Assembly: GCA_024689525.1 (NCBI GenBank)
Contig: JAILDI010000154.1
Location: forward strand, 1-20,713
Direction of reading: 5' to 3'
From: Bacteroidales bacterium
GTDB lineage: Bacteria; Bacteroidota; Bacteroidia; Bacteroidales; UBA932
Length of the DNA stretch: 20,713 nt
The notes below the pieces were generated by a model. That model was given only the letters and a program-made list of their open reading frames with translations, made no database searches and had not been told where the DNA came from. The translations under genes and the position numbers were made by a program. Of the stretch, positions 1 to 9,099 are shown one piece after another (the first letter of the stretch is position 1; each line of letters begins with the position of its first letter).

Positions 1-1743
1 GGTGTATGTGAAGTGCTCTGGAAAACCGGGGACAAAGTATCGGTAAACGGAGTCCTTTCGGACAATGCCGTGACGGCGGCACAGAATGGCACCAAGAATG
101 TCGATTTTACCATTAGTGCATCCATGTCGGCCCCCTATAAAGTGCTTTATCCCGGCTCTTCATCGGAGAATGTAATTACCCTGCCGGCCACCCAGAACTA
201 CGTGGCTGACAGTTTCGACGGAGCCGCAGCGGCTTCCTATGGCAATGCACAGAAATCAGGAGATAAATACTCCGTCAAGCTCACCAATTTCTGCGGGCTC
301 ATTTGTTTTGCCGTCAAAGGGAGTGCGACGCTTGACCGCATTGAACTCAAAAGTCTTGGAAGTGAGAAACTTCGCGGGGATTTCACCCTTGCCACGGATG
401 CAGATGGCTTTACCGGGGCATTCAGCGGCGGAACAGCAGGGGCCCTCACCTATGACTGTGACGTTACGCTAAGCAATACGGACACCTTTTTCTATATTGC
501 AATTCCCGCACAGACTTATGCCGCGGGAATCGAGGCTCTGGTCTATCAGGCCGACGGCGCATTTATGCGTCTCAAGTTCTGGGGGGCTGGCTATAATCTT
601 GCATCAAACAAACTGGTTGAGTTCACAAGCACAACATATGCCGCCGGGCGCACTGAGAACCTACTCTCAATCAATGACCTTACGGCCGAAGACGGCGGTG
701 AGCCCACTGCCGCGCCTCCGGGAATCACCGTGGCAACATATAATGTGTATCAGGAAGAATCCCGCGAGAGCTCCAAAAAACAGTATTTGTACCTCACCAA
801 TGCGAACGTTCGCGAAGCCTTGGGTACTGCCATTGCCAATATCGGTGCCGATATCATAGGATTCAACGAACTGGATTCCAATTTCCAAAACGACGGATCT
901 TATTCACTGAAAACTCTGTCAGGGTTAACGGGGTATACCTGGGAGTTGGACCATCCTGACGATATCAAAAAAGAAGGCAGCTGGCCAAACTACAAATACA
1001 GGACCTATAACGAATATGCCGACGGATTTGCCTATAAGACATCTCTGTTCGACATTTCAGACCACAACTATGTCTGGCTTTCCCATACGGCAGATAACAC
1101 ATACTATGATGACAGGGAGGACGCTTACCACAATTCGGGCAGTCCGGAAACGACCTGCGTATATGCCAAGTTCACGCACAAGGTGTCCGGAAAGCAGTTC
1201 TATTTTTTCGTGACACACACATCCACCCTCGCCCATACTTATTCTGAAATAGACGCAGAAAAGGTGAACGGTGAATACAGCGCCGAAGATCAGGCTGCCG
1301 CTGCAGCCAGACGCCTGAGAGTTATCAACAATCTCAAATATTTCACTGCCGCCAAGGCCGGTTCTCTCCCGTATATTGTCGTCGGAGACTTTAATTTCGG
1401 CCCTTATATCGACACTAAGAAGACGCAGGAGCAGCCTCTTTATACTGCTATGTACTCCGGGGGGTTCGCCAATGCCTATGACCAGGTGTACGATGCCGGC
1501 AACCTGTCAGGTTTCTACATCAATTATCCTGGCACTGAAACCGGCAGCAACTGGGGTGCACACTATCTTGTAAATTTGAAATATCCTCAGTTCCGCATCG
1601 ACCATATCTTCCTTCACGACGGGTTTTCGCAGGTGATCAACGCCCAGTCTTACAGGACTGTCCGTACAACTTATGATGTTGGCGAAGACACCTGGTGTCC
1701 TTCGGATCACTTCCCCGTTGTCTCTTACATAACCTTTGACTAA
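1..1743 (+). CDS. Fimbrillin-like / endonuclease-exonuclease-phosphatase (EEP) fusion protein, 5' partial
   Basis: The reading frame is open from base 1, so the true start and signal peptide lie outside the window. Counting the first codon as residue 1, residues about 1-215 resemble the fimbrillin-like domain of the next gene: VLWKTGDKVSVNG, then SAPYKVLYPG, LPATQNY and FYIAIPAQTYAAGI. A Pro/Gly-rich linker (about 230-243) leads to an EEP (DNase I-like) domain. It shows the expected metal and catalytic motifs: TYNVY (Asn248), GFNEL (Glu290), THTST (His406), VVGDFNF (Asp463, Asn465), RIDHIF (Asp534) and the terminal SDH (Asp569, His570). The active site therefore looks complete. EEP enzymes cleave phosphodiesters or phosphomonoesters in nucleic acids, sphingomyelin or inositol phosphates; the substrate here cannot be read from sequence. 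The fimbrillin-like part suggests an exported, probably surface-anchored protein. It ends 12 bases before the next gene, probably in the same operon. Confidence 0.85.
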   Translation, partial: GVCEVLWKTGDKVSVNGVLSDNAVTAAQNGTKNVDFTISASMSAPYKVLYPGSSSENVITLPATQNYVADSFDGAAAASYGNAQKSGDKYSVKLTNFCGLICFAVKGSATLDRIELKSLGSEKLRGDFTLATDADGFTGAFSGGTAGALTYDCDVTLSNTDTFFYIAIPAQTYAAGIEALVYQADGAFMRLKFWGAGYNLASNKLVEFTSTTYAAGRTENLLSINDLTAEDGGEPTAAPPGITVATYNVYQEESRESSKKQYLYLTNANVREALGTAIANIGADIIGFNELDSNFQNDGSYSLKTLSGLTGYTWELDHPDDIKKEGSWPNYKYRTYNEYADGFAYKTSLFDISDHNYVWLSHTADNTYYDDREDAYHNSGSPETTCVYAKFTHKVSGKQFYFFVTHTSTLAHTYSEIDAEKVNGEYSAEDQAAAAARRLRVINNLKYFTAAKAGSLPYIVVGDFNFGPYIDTKKTQEQPLYTAMYSGGFANAYDQVYDAGNLSGFYINYPGTETGSNWGAHYLVNLKYPQFRIDHIFLHDGFSQVINAQSYRTVRTTYDVGEDTWCPSDHFPVVSYITFD

Positions 1744-1755
1744 CAACGCTGCCTT

Positions 1756-4700
1756 ATGAAAAAGATTTATACATATATATCTGTATTTGCGCTGATTCTT
1801 CTGGCAGCAGGCTGCGCCAAAGAAATAGATAATCCCGCCGTGGATGAAATCACGGTTACTCTTTCTGTTCCGGAAAACACAGATACCAAGACCACCCTTG
1901 GCAGCAAAGAAGGGGGTTCGTATCCTGTGCTCTGGGGCGATACTGATGTCATTACTCTCAATGGCACTGCGGCCACTTCATTTACCCGTGAGGCCGGGAA
2001 CACGACCGCCACAGCTTCATTCAAACTGGCCAACCTCTCGGCTCCGTACAATTTCCTGTACTGCGGCGTTTCCGGCCAAAGCAATCAGGTGAGTTTCCCC
2101 TCCACGCAGATCTACGAGTCCGGTGGATTTGATCCTGCTGCAATGCCTATGTACGCTTCTCTGGCATGCAGGAGCGACAATGTTACTTTCAGCCACGTTG
2201 CCGCATTGCTTAAATTCTCTTTCACGGGCGACAAAAAGCTTAGTTCAATCACTCTTACGGCGGCCGATGGGTCCAAGTCGCTTTCCGGCACTTTCACCAT
2301 AGGAGCCACTGCCGACGGAATCTTGAACGGCAGTCTTACACCGGCCACCAGCGGAACTTCGCTCATTTATAGCTTTGGTTCTAACAAGCAGCTTTCTGAT
2401 GACCCGTTTGTATTTTATATTGCAATCCCAGCCGGCACATATGAAGGCGGTATCACTCTGGATGTGGTAGACAACTCTTCCGGTCATATGACCGTAAAAG
2501 TGATGGATAGCAATTCCACCAAGACAATCGCCGCGGGTAAGGTGCGCGAGTTTGACAACGTGGTATACTCCCCCGACAAGGTGACCAATCTAAAGCAGAT
2601 TAACAGTGTCGCTTCATTCCAGGAATTTGTCGCGGCTGTCGCTGGCGGAAACAAAACGCTTAATGCACGCCTTGTCCAGAGCTCCCAAACTCTTGACCTA
2701 TCATCCATCGCCGCCTCTTTTGAGTCGATAGAGGACTATAAGGGCATTTTCGACGGCAACGGCAAAATCATCAGCGGTCTTACCAAGCCTATGTTTGCCG
2801 ATCTGATGGGTGTAGTGAAAAACCTTACGCTGAATTCCACCATTACAGCCACTGCAGATGACGATAACAACTGGGGCATCTTCGCAAAACGCGTTATCCC
2901 TTCAACAGAGATTGACGATATCGCGGGTCTGCAGAACTGCACCGCCCAGGGCTCAATAATCTGGACACCGGCCGCTGCCCTTAGTACAGACGCCCAGATA
3001 GGCGGTCTTGTGGGGAACAATAAAGGCGGAGCATTCATCAACTGCACCAACAATGCATCTGTAACTTTTGCCGACAATGGAGAAGTGAACAACTGCCAGC
3101 CTTCCATCGGCGGAGTCATAGGACGCACCCAGAAAGGCGGAGCCCTCAAGACACAGGGCGACATTGCCAACTGTACCAACAATGGCACAGTGGTGTGTTC
3201 TGCTGATTTCGGCCAGGGCGTATATATCGGCGGCGTCCTAGGTTATCAGGTAGATATTGCTGAATCTATGAGAGGCTGCGTCAACCACGGCCTGGTAAAA
3301 ATCACCGCAGATTTCTCCACCACCGGACCTCTCCATATCGGCGGTGTCGCCGGAGTGGCTAAAGGCTCTGTGGAAGAATGCACCAACGCAAGTGACGGAA
3401 CGGTTACCACAGAGGCCGGAGCCGTAGGAACATATCTCTGCCAGGGCGGTGTCATCGGACGACTCAATAATACAACTGCGACGTATTCCAGCCTTTCCAA
3501 TGCCGGAAATATCAATATCGCTGCTACCGGAGCTTCCTCCGGCGCATACATTGGCGGAACGGTGGGTAGGTGCGACGAGGGCGCTTTCATTGAGTCCTGC
3601 ACAAACACCGGAGGCACCATAGCGTATACCGGAAATGCCGCTACAGGAGAACTCAGTATAGGTGGCATCGTAGGTAATACGCTTCATAGTGTTTCCTATT
3701 GTACAAACGCAACTGCAATCAATGCCGGAGGCTCATATACGGTCGATTCGAATAGCAAGTATTATTCTGTTGGCGGAATTGTGGGTAACCAGAAGGGTGA
3801 TTGGGAACTTGTCGGAAATACAAATACCGCCTCAGTAACATTCTCCGGGACCTCCGGTGGATATATGGCCCTTGGTGGAATCTGCGGATATACCAATGGC
3901 CCCATTCAAGGCGGCGGCAACTCCGGAACCGTTTCTTTCACGGGTTCGTCCACAAAAAGGATTGTTCAGCTTGGCGGCATTGTCGGAAAAATAGCCGACG
4001 GCTTGAGCGGTGACGCCATTACCGGTGTTACCAACAACGGCAACGTGCTCCTGACTTCAGGTTCCACAAGCTTATACGATATGTTTATAGGTGGCATAGT
4101 GGGGAGTGGTAAAGCGAATATCAAATCCTGCACCAACAACGGACTTGTTTCCAATGCCTGTCTGTTGAACAAATCCGGCCAATTCATAGAAATAGGCGGC
4201 ATTGTGGGCTATGGTGATTCGTATTGCACTATCGACAATTGTGAGAATACGGGCAATGTTGAGAATACTGCCGACTCCAAAGGGCGCATTTATGTAGGAG
4301 GAATTGCAGGAGAAATGGAAAATAATCTTACATCCTGTGTAAACTCAGGTGCGGTTTCCAATAGCGGAGAGGCGACAACGGCTTATGAAGATGGAAAGGT
4401 TTACCATATAGAGGTAGGCGGCATTGTCGGCCATAATGCCGATGTAACCATAACATCCTGCTCCAATGAGGGAACTGTTTCAAATAGCGGAGATTCCGGA
4501 GCCGGTATCTTTATTGGCGGCATAAGCGGCCATTCAGTTGCTGCTACTTTTGTAACCTGCTCCAACTTGGGTGCAGTTTCTAACTCAGCTGCTGCCAATA
4601 ATTCGGGACTTCCTGTAGATGCTTCTGTGGGTGGCTTGATTGGCTACATCGACGGGAATAGTATACTCACAGGCACTGCCTCAGCATACAATTCCAATTC

Positions 4701-5715
4701 CGGGACACTTAGCGAGACTTCGACAAATCAGTATGTGGGAATGGGTGGTATCACAGGAATGGTCGATGGCGATGGAGCAAACTTAAGCTATGTCAGGAAT
4801 CTGGATACAGGTGACATCACTTATTCCGGCAACACTCGCAAACAGAGTTATATAGGCGGGGTCGTCGGCTGTGCAAAAACCGGGTTCACCATGGATTATG
4901 CATCAAATGCCGGAGACTTGAATTTCGTGTCACTGACAATCAGTTATGCTGCTTGGATTGGTGGAGTCATTGGAGGATTTCACGAGGGGGCGACAGATAC
5001 TGCATGCTCATTCACCGGACTGACCAATTCGGGAGAGATAAACTGTGAAAAAGGCACCAATGGCAGTAATATGGCGGCAGATAAAAAGAGTACCACAGGT
5101 TTCAGCTATATCGGAGGAATCAGTGGTGTGGGAGAGTGTTCGGCCAAGACATTCCTGAGTTGCACGAATTCCGGAGTCATATACATACATAATAATCTGA
5201 AAACGCGAATTGGCGGTATCCTTGGTTACACAACGGTAAACCCCACAGGTTGTGTCAATACCGGCCCAATTAACTACTACAGATACAACACCAAATCCAA
5301 TGGAGGTAATGGCTGTGTTGGCGGGGTCGTGGGGTATATGGATATTGCAACTGTATCGAATCTTACAAGTGACGCAACAGTTAAAACCACGGGAAATCCA
5401 AACTGCTATGTCGGCGGCATCGTCGGATTGGCAGGTGATAACTGCACAGGCTTTCTCAATTGTAATGTAGGCAGCACCTCCGGTTATCATAAAACCATAT
5501 CCGGAGATGGAGAAGGAGCTTTTGGAAACACTGCTGCGGGGTTATTCTGCTCAGACGACAGCGCGAATGCCTGGGACTTCACCGGTTGTAAAGTGTTAAG
5601 CGGGACAAAGTGTCAGAATGTTGAAGTAACTGCCTCTAATCTTGCTGATGCTGTCATCGGCCGCAATCATCCGACTGGCATCACCAATCCGCCTTCAATT
5701 GTTTCCAGTTTCTGA
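1756..5715 (+). CDS. Surface lipoprotein: fimbrillin-like domain plus 23 GLUG-like repeats
   Basis: The 1319-residue protein starts with a lipoprotein signal peptide whose lipobox LAAGC puts the lipidated cysteine at residue 20. Residues about 25-275 form a fimbrillin-like domain (TKTTLGS, VLWGDTDVITLNG, LSAPYNFLYCG, FYIAIPAGTYEGG, KVREFDNVVY) clearly related to that of the preceding gene. Residues about 280-365 contain FDGNGKIISGLT and NLTLNSTI, the usual lead-in of GLUG-repeat proteins. From about residue 415 to 1243 the protein is a tandem array of 23 units of about 36 residues with the core [I/V]GG[I/V][V/I]G followed by Cys-x-Asn-x-Gly. Such repeats are expected to build a long beta-solenoid-like rod. 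The C-terminal 75 residues are not repetitive, and no sorting domain was recognised. No catalytic motif is visible. A role in adhesion or glycan binding at the cell surface is inferred. The Met at 1756 is chosen because it directly precedes the signal peptide. Confidence 0.85.
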   Translation: MKKIYTYISVFALILLAAGCAKEIDNPAVDEITVTLSVPENTDTKTTLGSKEGGSYPVLWGDTDVITLNGTAATSFTREAGNTTATASFKLANLSAPYNFLYCGVSGQSNQVSFPSTQIYESGGFDPAAMPMYASLACRSDNVTFSHVAALLKFSFTGDKKLSSITLTAADGSKSLSGTFTIGATADGILNGSLTPATSGTSLIYSFGSNKQLSDDPFVFYIAIPAGTYEGGITLDVVDNSSGHMTVKVMDSNSTKTIAAGKVREFDNVVYSPDKVTNLKQINSVASFQEFVAAVAGGNKTLNARLVQSSQTLDLSSIAASFESIEDYKGIFDGNGKIISGLTKPMFADLMGVVKNLTLNSTITATADDDNNWGIFAKRVIPSTEIDDIAGLQNCTAQGSIIWTPAAALSTDAQIGGLVGNNKGGAFINCTNNASVTFADNGEVNNCQPSIGGVIGRTQKGGALKTQGDIANCTNNGTVVCSADFGQGVYIGGVLGYQVDIAESMRGCVNHGLVKITADFSTTGPLHIGGVAGVAKGSVEECTNASDGTVTTEAGAVGTYLCQGGVIGRLNNTTATYSSLSNAGNINIAATGASSGAYIGGTVGRCDEGAFIESCTNTGGTIAYTGNAATGELSIGGIVGNTLHSVSYCTNATAINAGGSYTVDSNSKYYSVGGIVGNQKGDWELVGNTNTASVTFSGTSGGYMALGGICGYTNGPIQGGGNSGTVSFTGSSTKRIVQLGGIVGKIADGLSGDAITGVTNNGNVLLTSGSTSLYDMFIGGIVGSGKANIKSCTNNGLVSNACLLNKSGQFIEIGGIVGYGDSYCTIDNCENTGNVENTADSKGRIYVGGIAGEMENNLTSCVNSGAVSNSGEATTAYEDGKVYHIEVGGIVGHNADVTITSCSNEGTVSNSGDSGAGIFIGGISGHSVAATFVTCSNLGAVSNSAAANNSGLPVDASVGGLIGYIDGNSILTGTASAYNSNSGTLSETSTNQYVGMGGITGMVDGDGANLSYVRNLDTGDITYSGNTRKQSYIGGVVGCAKTGFTMDYASNAGDLNFVSLTISYAAWIGGVIGGFHEGATDTACSFTGLTNSGEINCEKGTNGSNMAADKKSTTGFSYIGGISGVGECSAKTFLSCTNSGVIYIHNNLKTRIGGILGYTTVNPTGCVNTGPINYYRYNTKSNGGNGCVGGVVGYMDIATVSNLTSDATVKTTGNPNCYVGGIVGLAGDNCTGFLNCNVGSTSGYHKTISGDGEGAFGNTAAGLFCSDDSANAWDFTGCKVLSGTKCQNVEVTASNLADAVIGRNHPTGITNPPSIVSSF
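2998..5484 (+). repeat. 23 tandem GLUG-like repeat units inside the lipoprotein gene
   Basis: I counted 23 occurrences of the motif [hydrophobic]GG[I/V/L/T]xG, the first at residue 416 and the last at residue 1220 of the encoded protein, a mean period of about 36.5 residues (about 110 bases). Each is usually followed by a Cys-Thr/Val/Ser-Asn-x-Gly turn, for example NCTNNGTV, GCVNHGLV and SCTNNGLV. Unit length varies from about 30 to 50 residues because of inserted loops. The copies are diverged at DNA level, so this is an old array rather than a recent slippage expansion, although units 11 to 15 share a VSN(S) element and may be a younger subgroup. GLUG is the closest named family I recognise. 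Confidence 0.85.
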
Positions 5716-5748
5716 CATATGACCTTTTAACCCAGGTGTCCTGACCGA

Positions 5749-7659
5749 ATGATGAAGAGTTTACATATTGTCTTTATTATTCTTTCTTGTCTGGTGAACA
5801 GCCTTGACACGGCAGCATCAGGATATGAGAGAAGCATTCCACTTCCGGAATATCCTCGTCCCCAGATGGTGCGGCAAGGCTGGAGCAATCTGAACGGACA
5901 GTGGAGCTATGCCATATTGGACAAGGATGAACGCTTCGTTTATCCCGATGGGCAAATAATGGTCCCGTTCTCCGTAGAATCACAGCTGTCGGGTGTTCAG
6001 AAGCAAGTTGGGCCGGAAAAAGCCCTGTGGTACCAGCGCAGCTTCACAGTCCCTAAGCAGTGGAAAGGAAAGCATATACTCCTACACTTCGGCGCAGTGG
6101 ACTGGCAGGCTGAAATATGGGTAAATGACCACAAGGCAGGAATGCACACCGGCGGTTATACACCGTTTTACCTGGACATCACAGACCTTTTGAAAAAGAA
6201 TGGGAAACAGGACCTGAAAGTTAAAGTGATGGACGCAACTGACCAGAGCTGGCAGCCACGCGGAAAACAGGTATTACGTCCACGCACAATATGGTATACG
6301 CCGGTCACCGGAATATGGCAAACGGTTTGGCTGGAAGCGGTACCTGAAACGAGGGTGAATTCATATCTGGCCGTGGCCGATGTTGACGGTTCATCCCTCA
6401 GTGTTCACGTTGATACTGAAGGTCTTGGGGACGGCGATATAGTAAGAGTTGAACTGCTGGAAGGCGGCATTGGCTACAGTGCAGAAAAGCCAAAGGGGGC
6501 AGTCATAGCCAGCGCATACGGGGCAGATGTTAACCTTACTGTTGCAAACCCGGAGTTTTGGAATCCCTCCAACCCATATCTATATGGCCTTGAAATTTCA
6601 ATACTACGCAAAGGAAAGGAGATAGACCATATATCCGGCTATACAGCTATGAGGAAGATATCGTCCCAAAAGGACACTGATACGTTTGAAAGCAGCAAAG
6701 GCGTTCCACAAGGCTCCCTAAGATTGGCACTGAACAATGATATTCTCTTCCAGTTCGGCCCGCTGGATCAGGGCTGGTGGCCTGATGGTCTTTATTCCGC
6801 ACCGTCCGACGAAGCACTTCGCTTTGATATTGAAAAGACAAAGGAGTGGGGCTTCAATATGATTCGCAAACATATCAAGGTGGAACCGGCCCGATGGTAC
6901 TACTGGTGTGACGTCCTTGGTATCCTTGTATGGCAGGATATGCCCTGTATTGCTGACCATAGTAAAACAAACAACTCCACTCGGCCGGAAGGAATAGGTT
7001 CTGCCCAGAGGAATATCTGGGCCCTGAATTCCTTCCGGGGCGGAACGGACTGCGAGATTCCGGAATATTGGAAAAAGAACTATTACAAAGAGTGGGGAGA
7101 AATCATTGACTACCTCAAATGTTTCCCCTGTATTGTTGTATGGGTGCCATTCAATGAGGCCTGGGGGCAGTTTGACACTGAGAATGTTGTAGCGTTTACC
7201 AAAGAGAAAGACCCCTCACGCCTTGTCAATGAGGCATCAGGCGGCAATTTCCGTTTAGCGGGAGACATTCTTGATGTTCACCACTACCCGGAGCCCCGGA
7301 TGAACATATTTGACAGGACAAAGATTAACGTCATTGGAGAATACGGCGGCATCGGCTATCTGGTAGAAGGTCACATATGGCAGCCGGAAGGCCAGAACTG
7401 GGGTTATTCCGGCCTGTGCAAGACTCCGGAAGAACTCATTGAACGTTACAAACTATATGCAGAGCGGCTTAAGACGCTTATAGACATTGGCTGTGCCGCC
7501 GCCGTTTATACACAAACCACAGATGTTGAACTGGAACTTAATGGATTAATGACTTATGACCGGTTGGAAAAGCTTGAAGCTTCGCTTCTCAGGGCTATAA
7601 ACCAAGAAGTGATTGAGAGTCAAAATAGCAACTGGATTACAAATCTCGGCAAGAAATGA
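5749..7659 (+). CDS. Glycoside hydrolase family 2 enzyme, secreted
   Basis: The 636-residue enzyme has an N-terminal signal peptide (hydrophobic stretch about residues 6-20). It is followed by a GH2 sugar-binding jelly roll (about 35-200, with the WYQRSF and GGYTPFYLDI motifs), an immunoglobulin-like domain (about 205-305) and a TIM barrel to the end. The acid/base is probably Glu470 in VPFNEAWGQ and the nucleophile Glu531 in NVIGEYGG. The barrel carries GPLDQGWWPDGLY and MIRKHIKVEP where classical beta-galactosidases have an R-x-x-HYP motif, so it belongs to a different GH2 branch from the second GH2 in this window. It lacks extra C-terminal domains. It probably releases a terminal sugar from a glycan in the periplasm; galactoside, glucuronide and other specificities remain open. 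The start could be 5749 or the adjacent Met at 5752. It overlaps the next gene by four bases (ATGA), implying translational coupling. Confidence 0.88.
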   Translation: MMKSLHIVFIILSCLVNSLDTAASGYERSIPLPEYPRPQMVRQGWSNLNGQWSYAILDKDERFVYPDGQIMVPFSVESQLSGVQKQVGPEKALWYQRSFTVPKQWKGKHILLHFGAVDWQAEIWVNDHKAGMHTGGYTPFYLDITDLLKKNGKQDLKVKVMDATDQSWQPRGKQVLRPRTIWYTPVTGIWQTVWLEAVPETRVNSYLAVADVDGSSLSVHVDTEGLGDGDIVRVELLEGGIGYSAEKPKGAVIASAYGADVNLTVANPEFWNPSNPYLYGLEISILRKGKEIDHISGYTAMRKISSQKDTDTFESSKGVPQGSLRLALNNDILFQFGPLDQGWWPDGLYSAPSDEALRFDIEKTKEWGFNMIRKHIKVEPARWYYWCDVLGILVWQDMPCIADHSKTNNSTRPEGIGSAQRNIWALNSFRGGTDCEIPEYWKKNYYKEWGEIIDYLKCFPCIVVWVPFNEAWGQFDTENVVAFTKEKDPSRLVNEASGGNFRLAGDILDVHHYPEPRMNIFDRTKINVIGEYGGIGYLVEGHIWQPEGQNWGYSGLCKTPEELIERYKLYAERLKTLIDIGCAAAVYTQTTDVELELNGLMTYDRLEKLEASLLRAINQEVIESQNSNWITNLGKK

Positions 7660-8909
7660 AACGTTTTGTCACAACCTTATTATTATTTGGTGTAACGCTA
7701 TCGTCTTACGCACAGCTGTCGCCCCAGATGGAAGTATACATCCGCGAGAATCCACGGCGGGCGGCAGCCGTCATTCACTCATATGAGTTCCTGCCCATCA
7801 AGGACACCCCTGCCCCAAGTGGTTTCAAGCCTTTCTATATCAGCCACTACGGAAGGCACGGTTCCCGCGCCCACTCATCAGACAAGCCTTATGTACTGCT
7901 TAGAGACTGTCTGCAGGCCGCCGCAGATGAAGGAATTATAACGCCGTCAGGCGATTCTCTCCTTGTCTGCGCAATGCAGATGATAGATCTTCACAACGGT
8001 ATGGACGGGCGTCTGACACCAAGAGGCGCACGTGAACACGAACTGATCGCAAAAAGAATGTATCAGCGTTATCCTCGCGTATTCAAAAAAGGAGAGGTCC
8101 ACGCAATATCATCTGATGTGCCACGTTGCCTGGTGAGTATGGCTGCTTTCACGTCATCTTTGAAGTCTTGCAAGAGCAACCTTGTCATCACCTGGGATTG
8201 CGGCGCGGTGTACCAGAGCGTAATCACTCTCAACAGTCCCCGTTCCGTCAAGCAAAAAGCATATGATGATGCCCACAGTTCATTGACCGACATCCCCATT
8301 GATACAGCAGCCGTTTATGCCAGATTCTTCACGGACACAGCCAGGGGAAGGCAACTGACCGGAAAACCAAGGAGTTTTATCTCAGCCATTTTCAACCTTG
8401 CCCGCTTTGCGGAAGCATATGATATCGAGGAGAATCGCTACAGTTTCCTCCCTTGGGAAGCCGTAGTCACCGCGTACGCACGACACGCCCTGCAGAGCTA
8501 TCTTGCGTATTGCAACTCGGTTCCTTATGGCGATGAGGCCTTGAAGGATGTCGCCGTCCTGGCAAAAGAGATGGTGAAAAAGGCCGATGAGGCCATCGCC
8601 GGGGCACCTGTTGCCGCGGACCTCATCTTTGGACACGACCTTCCCTTTATGTGCCTCTGTTCCTTCCTTGGCCTGGAAGGCTTCGGCTATCCAAGGCTTA
8701 CTGCTGAGGAAGCGTACAGCAGCTGGCCGGGCGCCAAACTGTGCACGTTCGCCTCAAACCTGCAAATGGTTTTCTATAAGAACAGGAAGGGAGAGGTATT
8801 GGTCAAGTTCCTCGTGAACGAGCAGGAAACCCCTGTACCGGAAATCGAATCTTACTCCGGTCCCTACTACAGGTGGGAGGATATCAAGAGATATATTGAG
8901 AACAAATGA
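7656..8909 (+). CDS. Histidine-type acid phosphatase (branch 2), secreted
   Basis: The 417-residue protein has a signal peptide (residues 1 to about 19, ending SYAQ). The catalytic motif R67-H-G-S-R71 lies in YGRHGSR, with His68 as the phosphohistidine nucleophile, and the proton-donor motif H327-D328 lies in FGHDLPF. Length and motif spacing fit the histidine acid phosphatase/phytase superfamily, which removes phosphate from inositol phosphates, sugar phosphates and other monoesters outside the cytoplasm. The HD motif differs from the HAE motif I associate with MINPP-type phytases, so a specific phytase call is not made. The C-terminus (KFLVNEQETP, then PYYRWEDIKRY) closely matches the partial gene at the right edge of the window. 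Its start codon overlaps the stop of the upstream GH2 gene. The substrate is unknown; the EEP domain three genes upstream may supply phosphomonoesters, which is inference. Confidence 0.88.
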   Translation: MKRFVTTLLLFGVTLSSYAQLSPQMEVYIRENPRRAAAVIHSYEFLPIKDTPAPSGFKPFYISHYGRHGSRAHSSDKPYVLLRDCLQAAADEGIITPSGDSLLVCAMQMIDLHNGMDGRLTPRGAREHELIAKRMYQRYPRVFKKGEVHAISSDVPRCLVSMAAFTSSLKSCKSNLVITWDCGAVYQSVITLNSPRSVKQKAYDDAHSSLTDIPIDTAAVYARFFTDTARGRQLTGKPRSFISAIFNLARFAEAYDIEENRYSFLPWEAVVTAYARHALQSYLAYCNSVPYGDEALKDVAVLAKEMVKKADEAIAGAPVAADLIFGHDLPFMCLCSFLGLEGFGYPRLTAEEAYSSWPGAKLCTFASNLQMVFYKNRKGEVLVKFLVNEQETPVPEIESYSGPYYRWEDIKRYIENK

Positions 8910-8938
8910 TAATATTCCAACAATAAAACCAATTAATT

Positions 8939-9094
8939 ATGAAAAAAGAAAAACCGACAAGCACACGGGAAATGTATGAAAGGCCCGCCCTTCAGACAGT
9001 CCCATTGGTTATGGAGTCAGAAATCTGTGGCAGCAAAGGCACTTTGCAACAAATCATCTTTGATGATCCTTATGATGAAACCGATCTTGGTTAA
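8939..9094 (+). CDS. Small 51-residue protein of unknown function
   Basis: An ATG at 8939 opens a 51-codon frame ending in TAA at 9092-9094. The product starts MKKEKPTSTREMYERPALQT, continues with hydrophobic VPLVMESEICGSKG, and ends in an acidic tail rich in Asp (FDDPYDETD). There is one Cys at residue 30 in EICGS. It has no signal peptide or membrane segment. The pattern of a Tyr-x-x-Pro region followed by a Glu-x-[I/L]-Cys-Gly-Ser element reminds me of short uncharacterised Bacteroidales proteins, but I cannot assign a family. It fills the gap between the phosphatase (29 bases upstream) and the beta-helix lipoprotein gene, and it is in the same frame as the latter with TAA TGA between them. 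It is too short for statistical gene calling, so coding status rests on position, lysine-rich start and residue pattern. Confidence 0.55.
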   Translation: MKKEKPTSTREMYERPALQTVPLVMESEICGSKGTLQQIIFDDPYDETDLG

Positions 9095-9099
9095 TGAAT

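Noticed and set aside
2736..4598. Several minus-strand open frames (about 65 to 150 codons) opposite the GLUG array
   Set aside because: Their periodic Pro-rich MPPI-type sequence is just the reverse reading of the repeated Gly-Gly-Ile codons.
2998..5484. CRISPR array or non-coding tandem repeat
   Set aside because: The repeats are in one continuous reading frame, diverged in DNA, with variable spacing and conserved protein motifs.
8939..9094. Ribosomally made modified-peptide (RiPP) precursor
   Set aside because: The peptide has a Cys-Gly element and an acidic tail, but no radical SAM, cyclase, protease or dedicated transporter gene is nearby.
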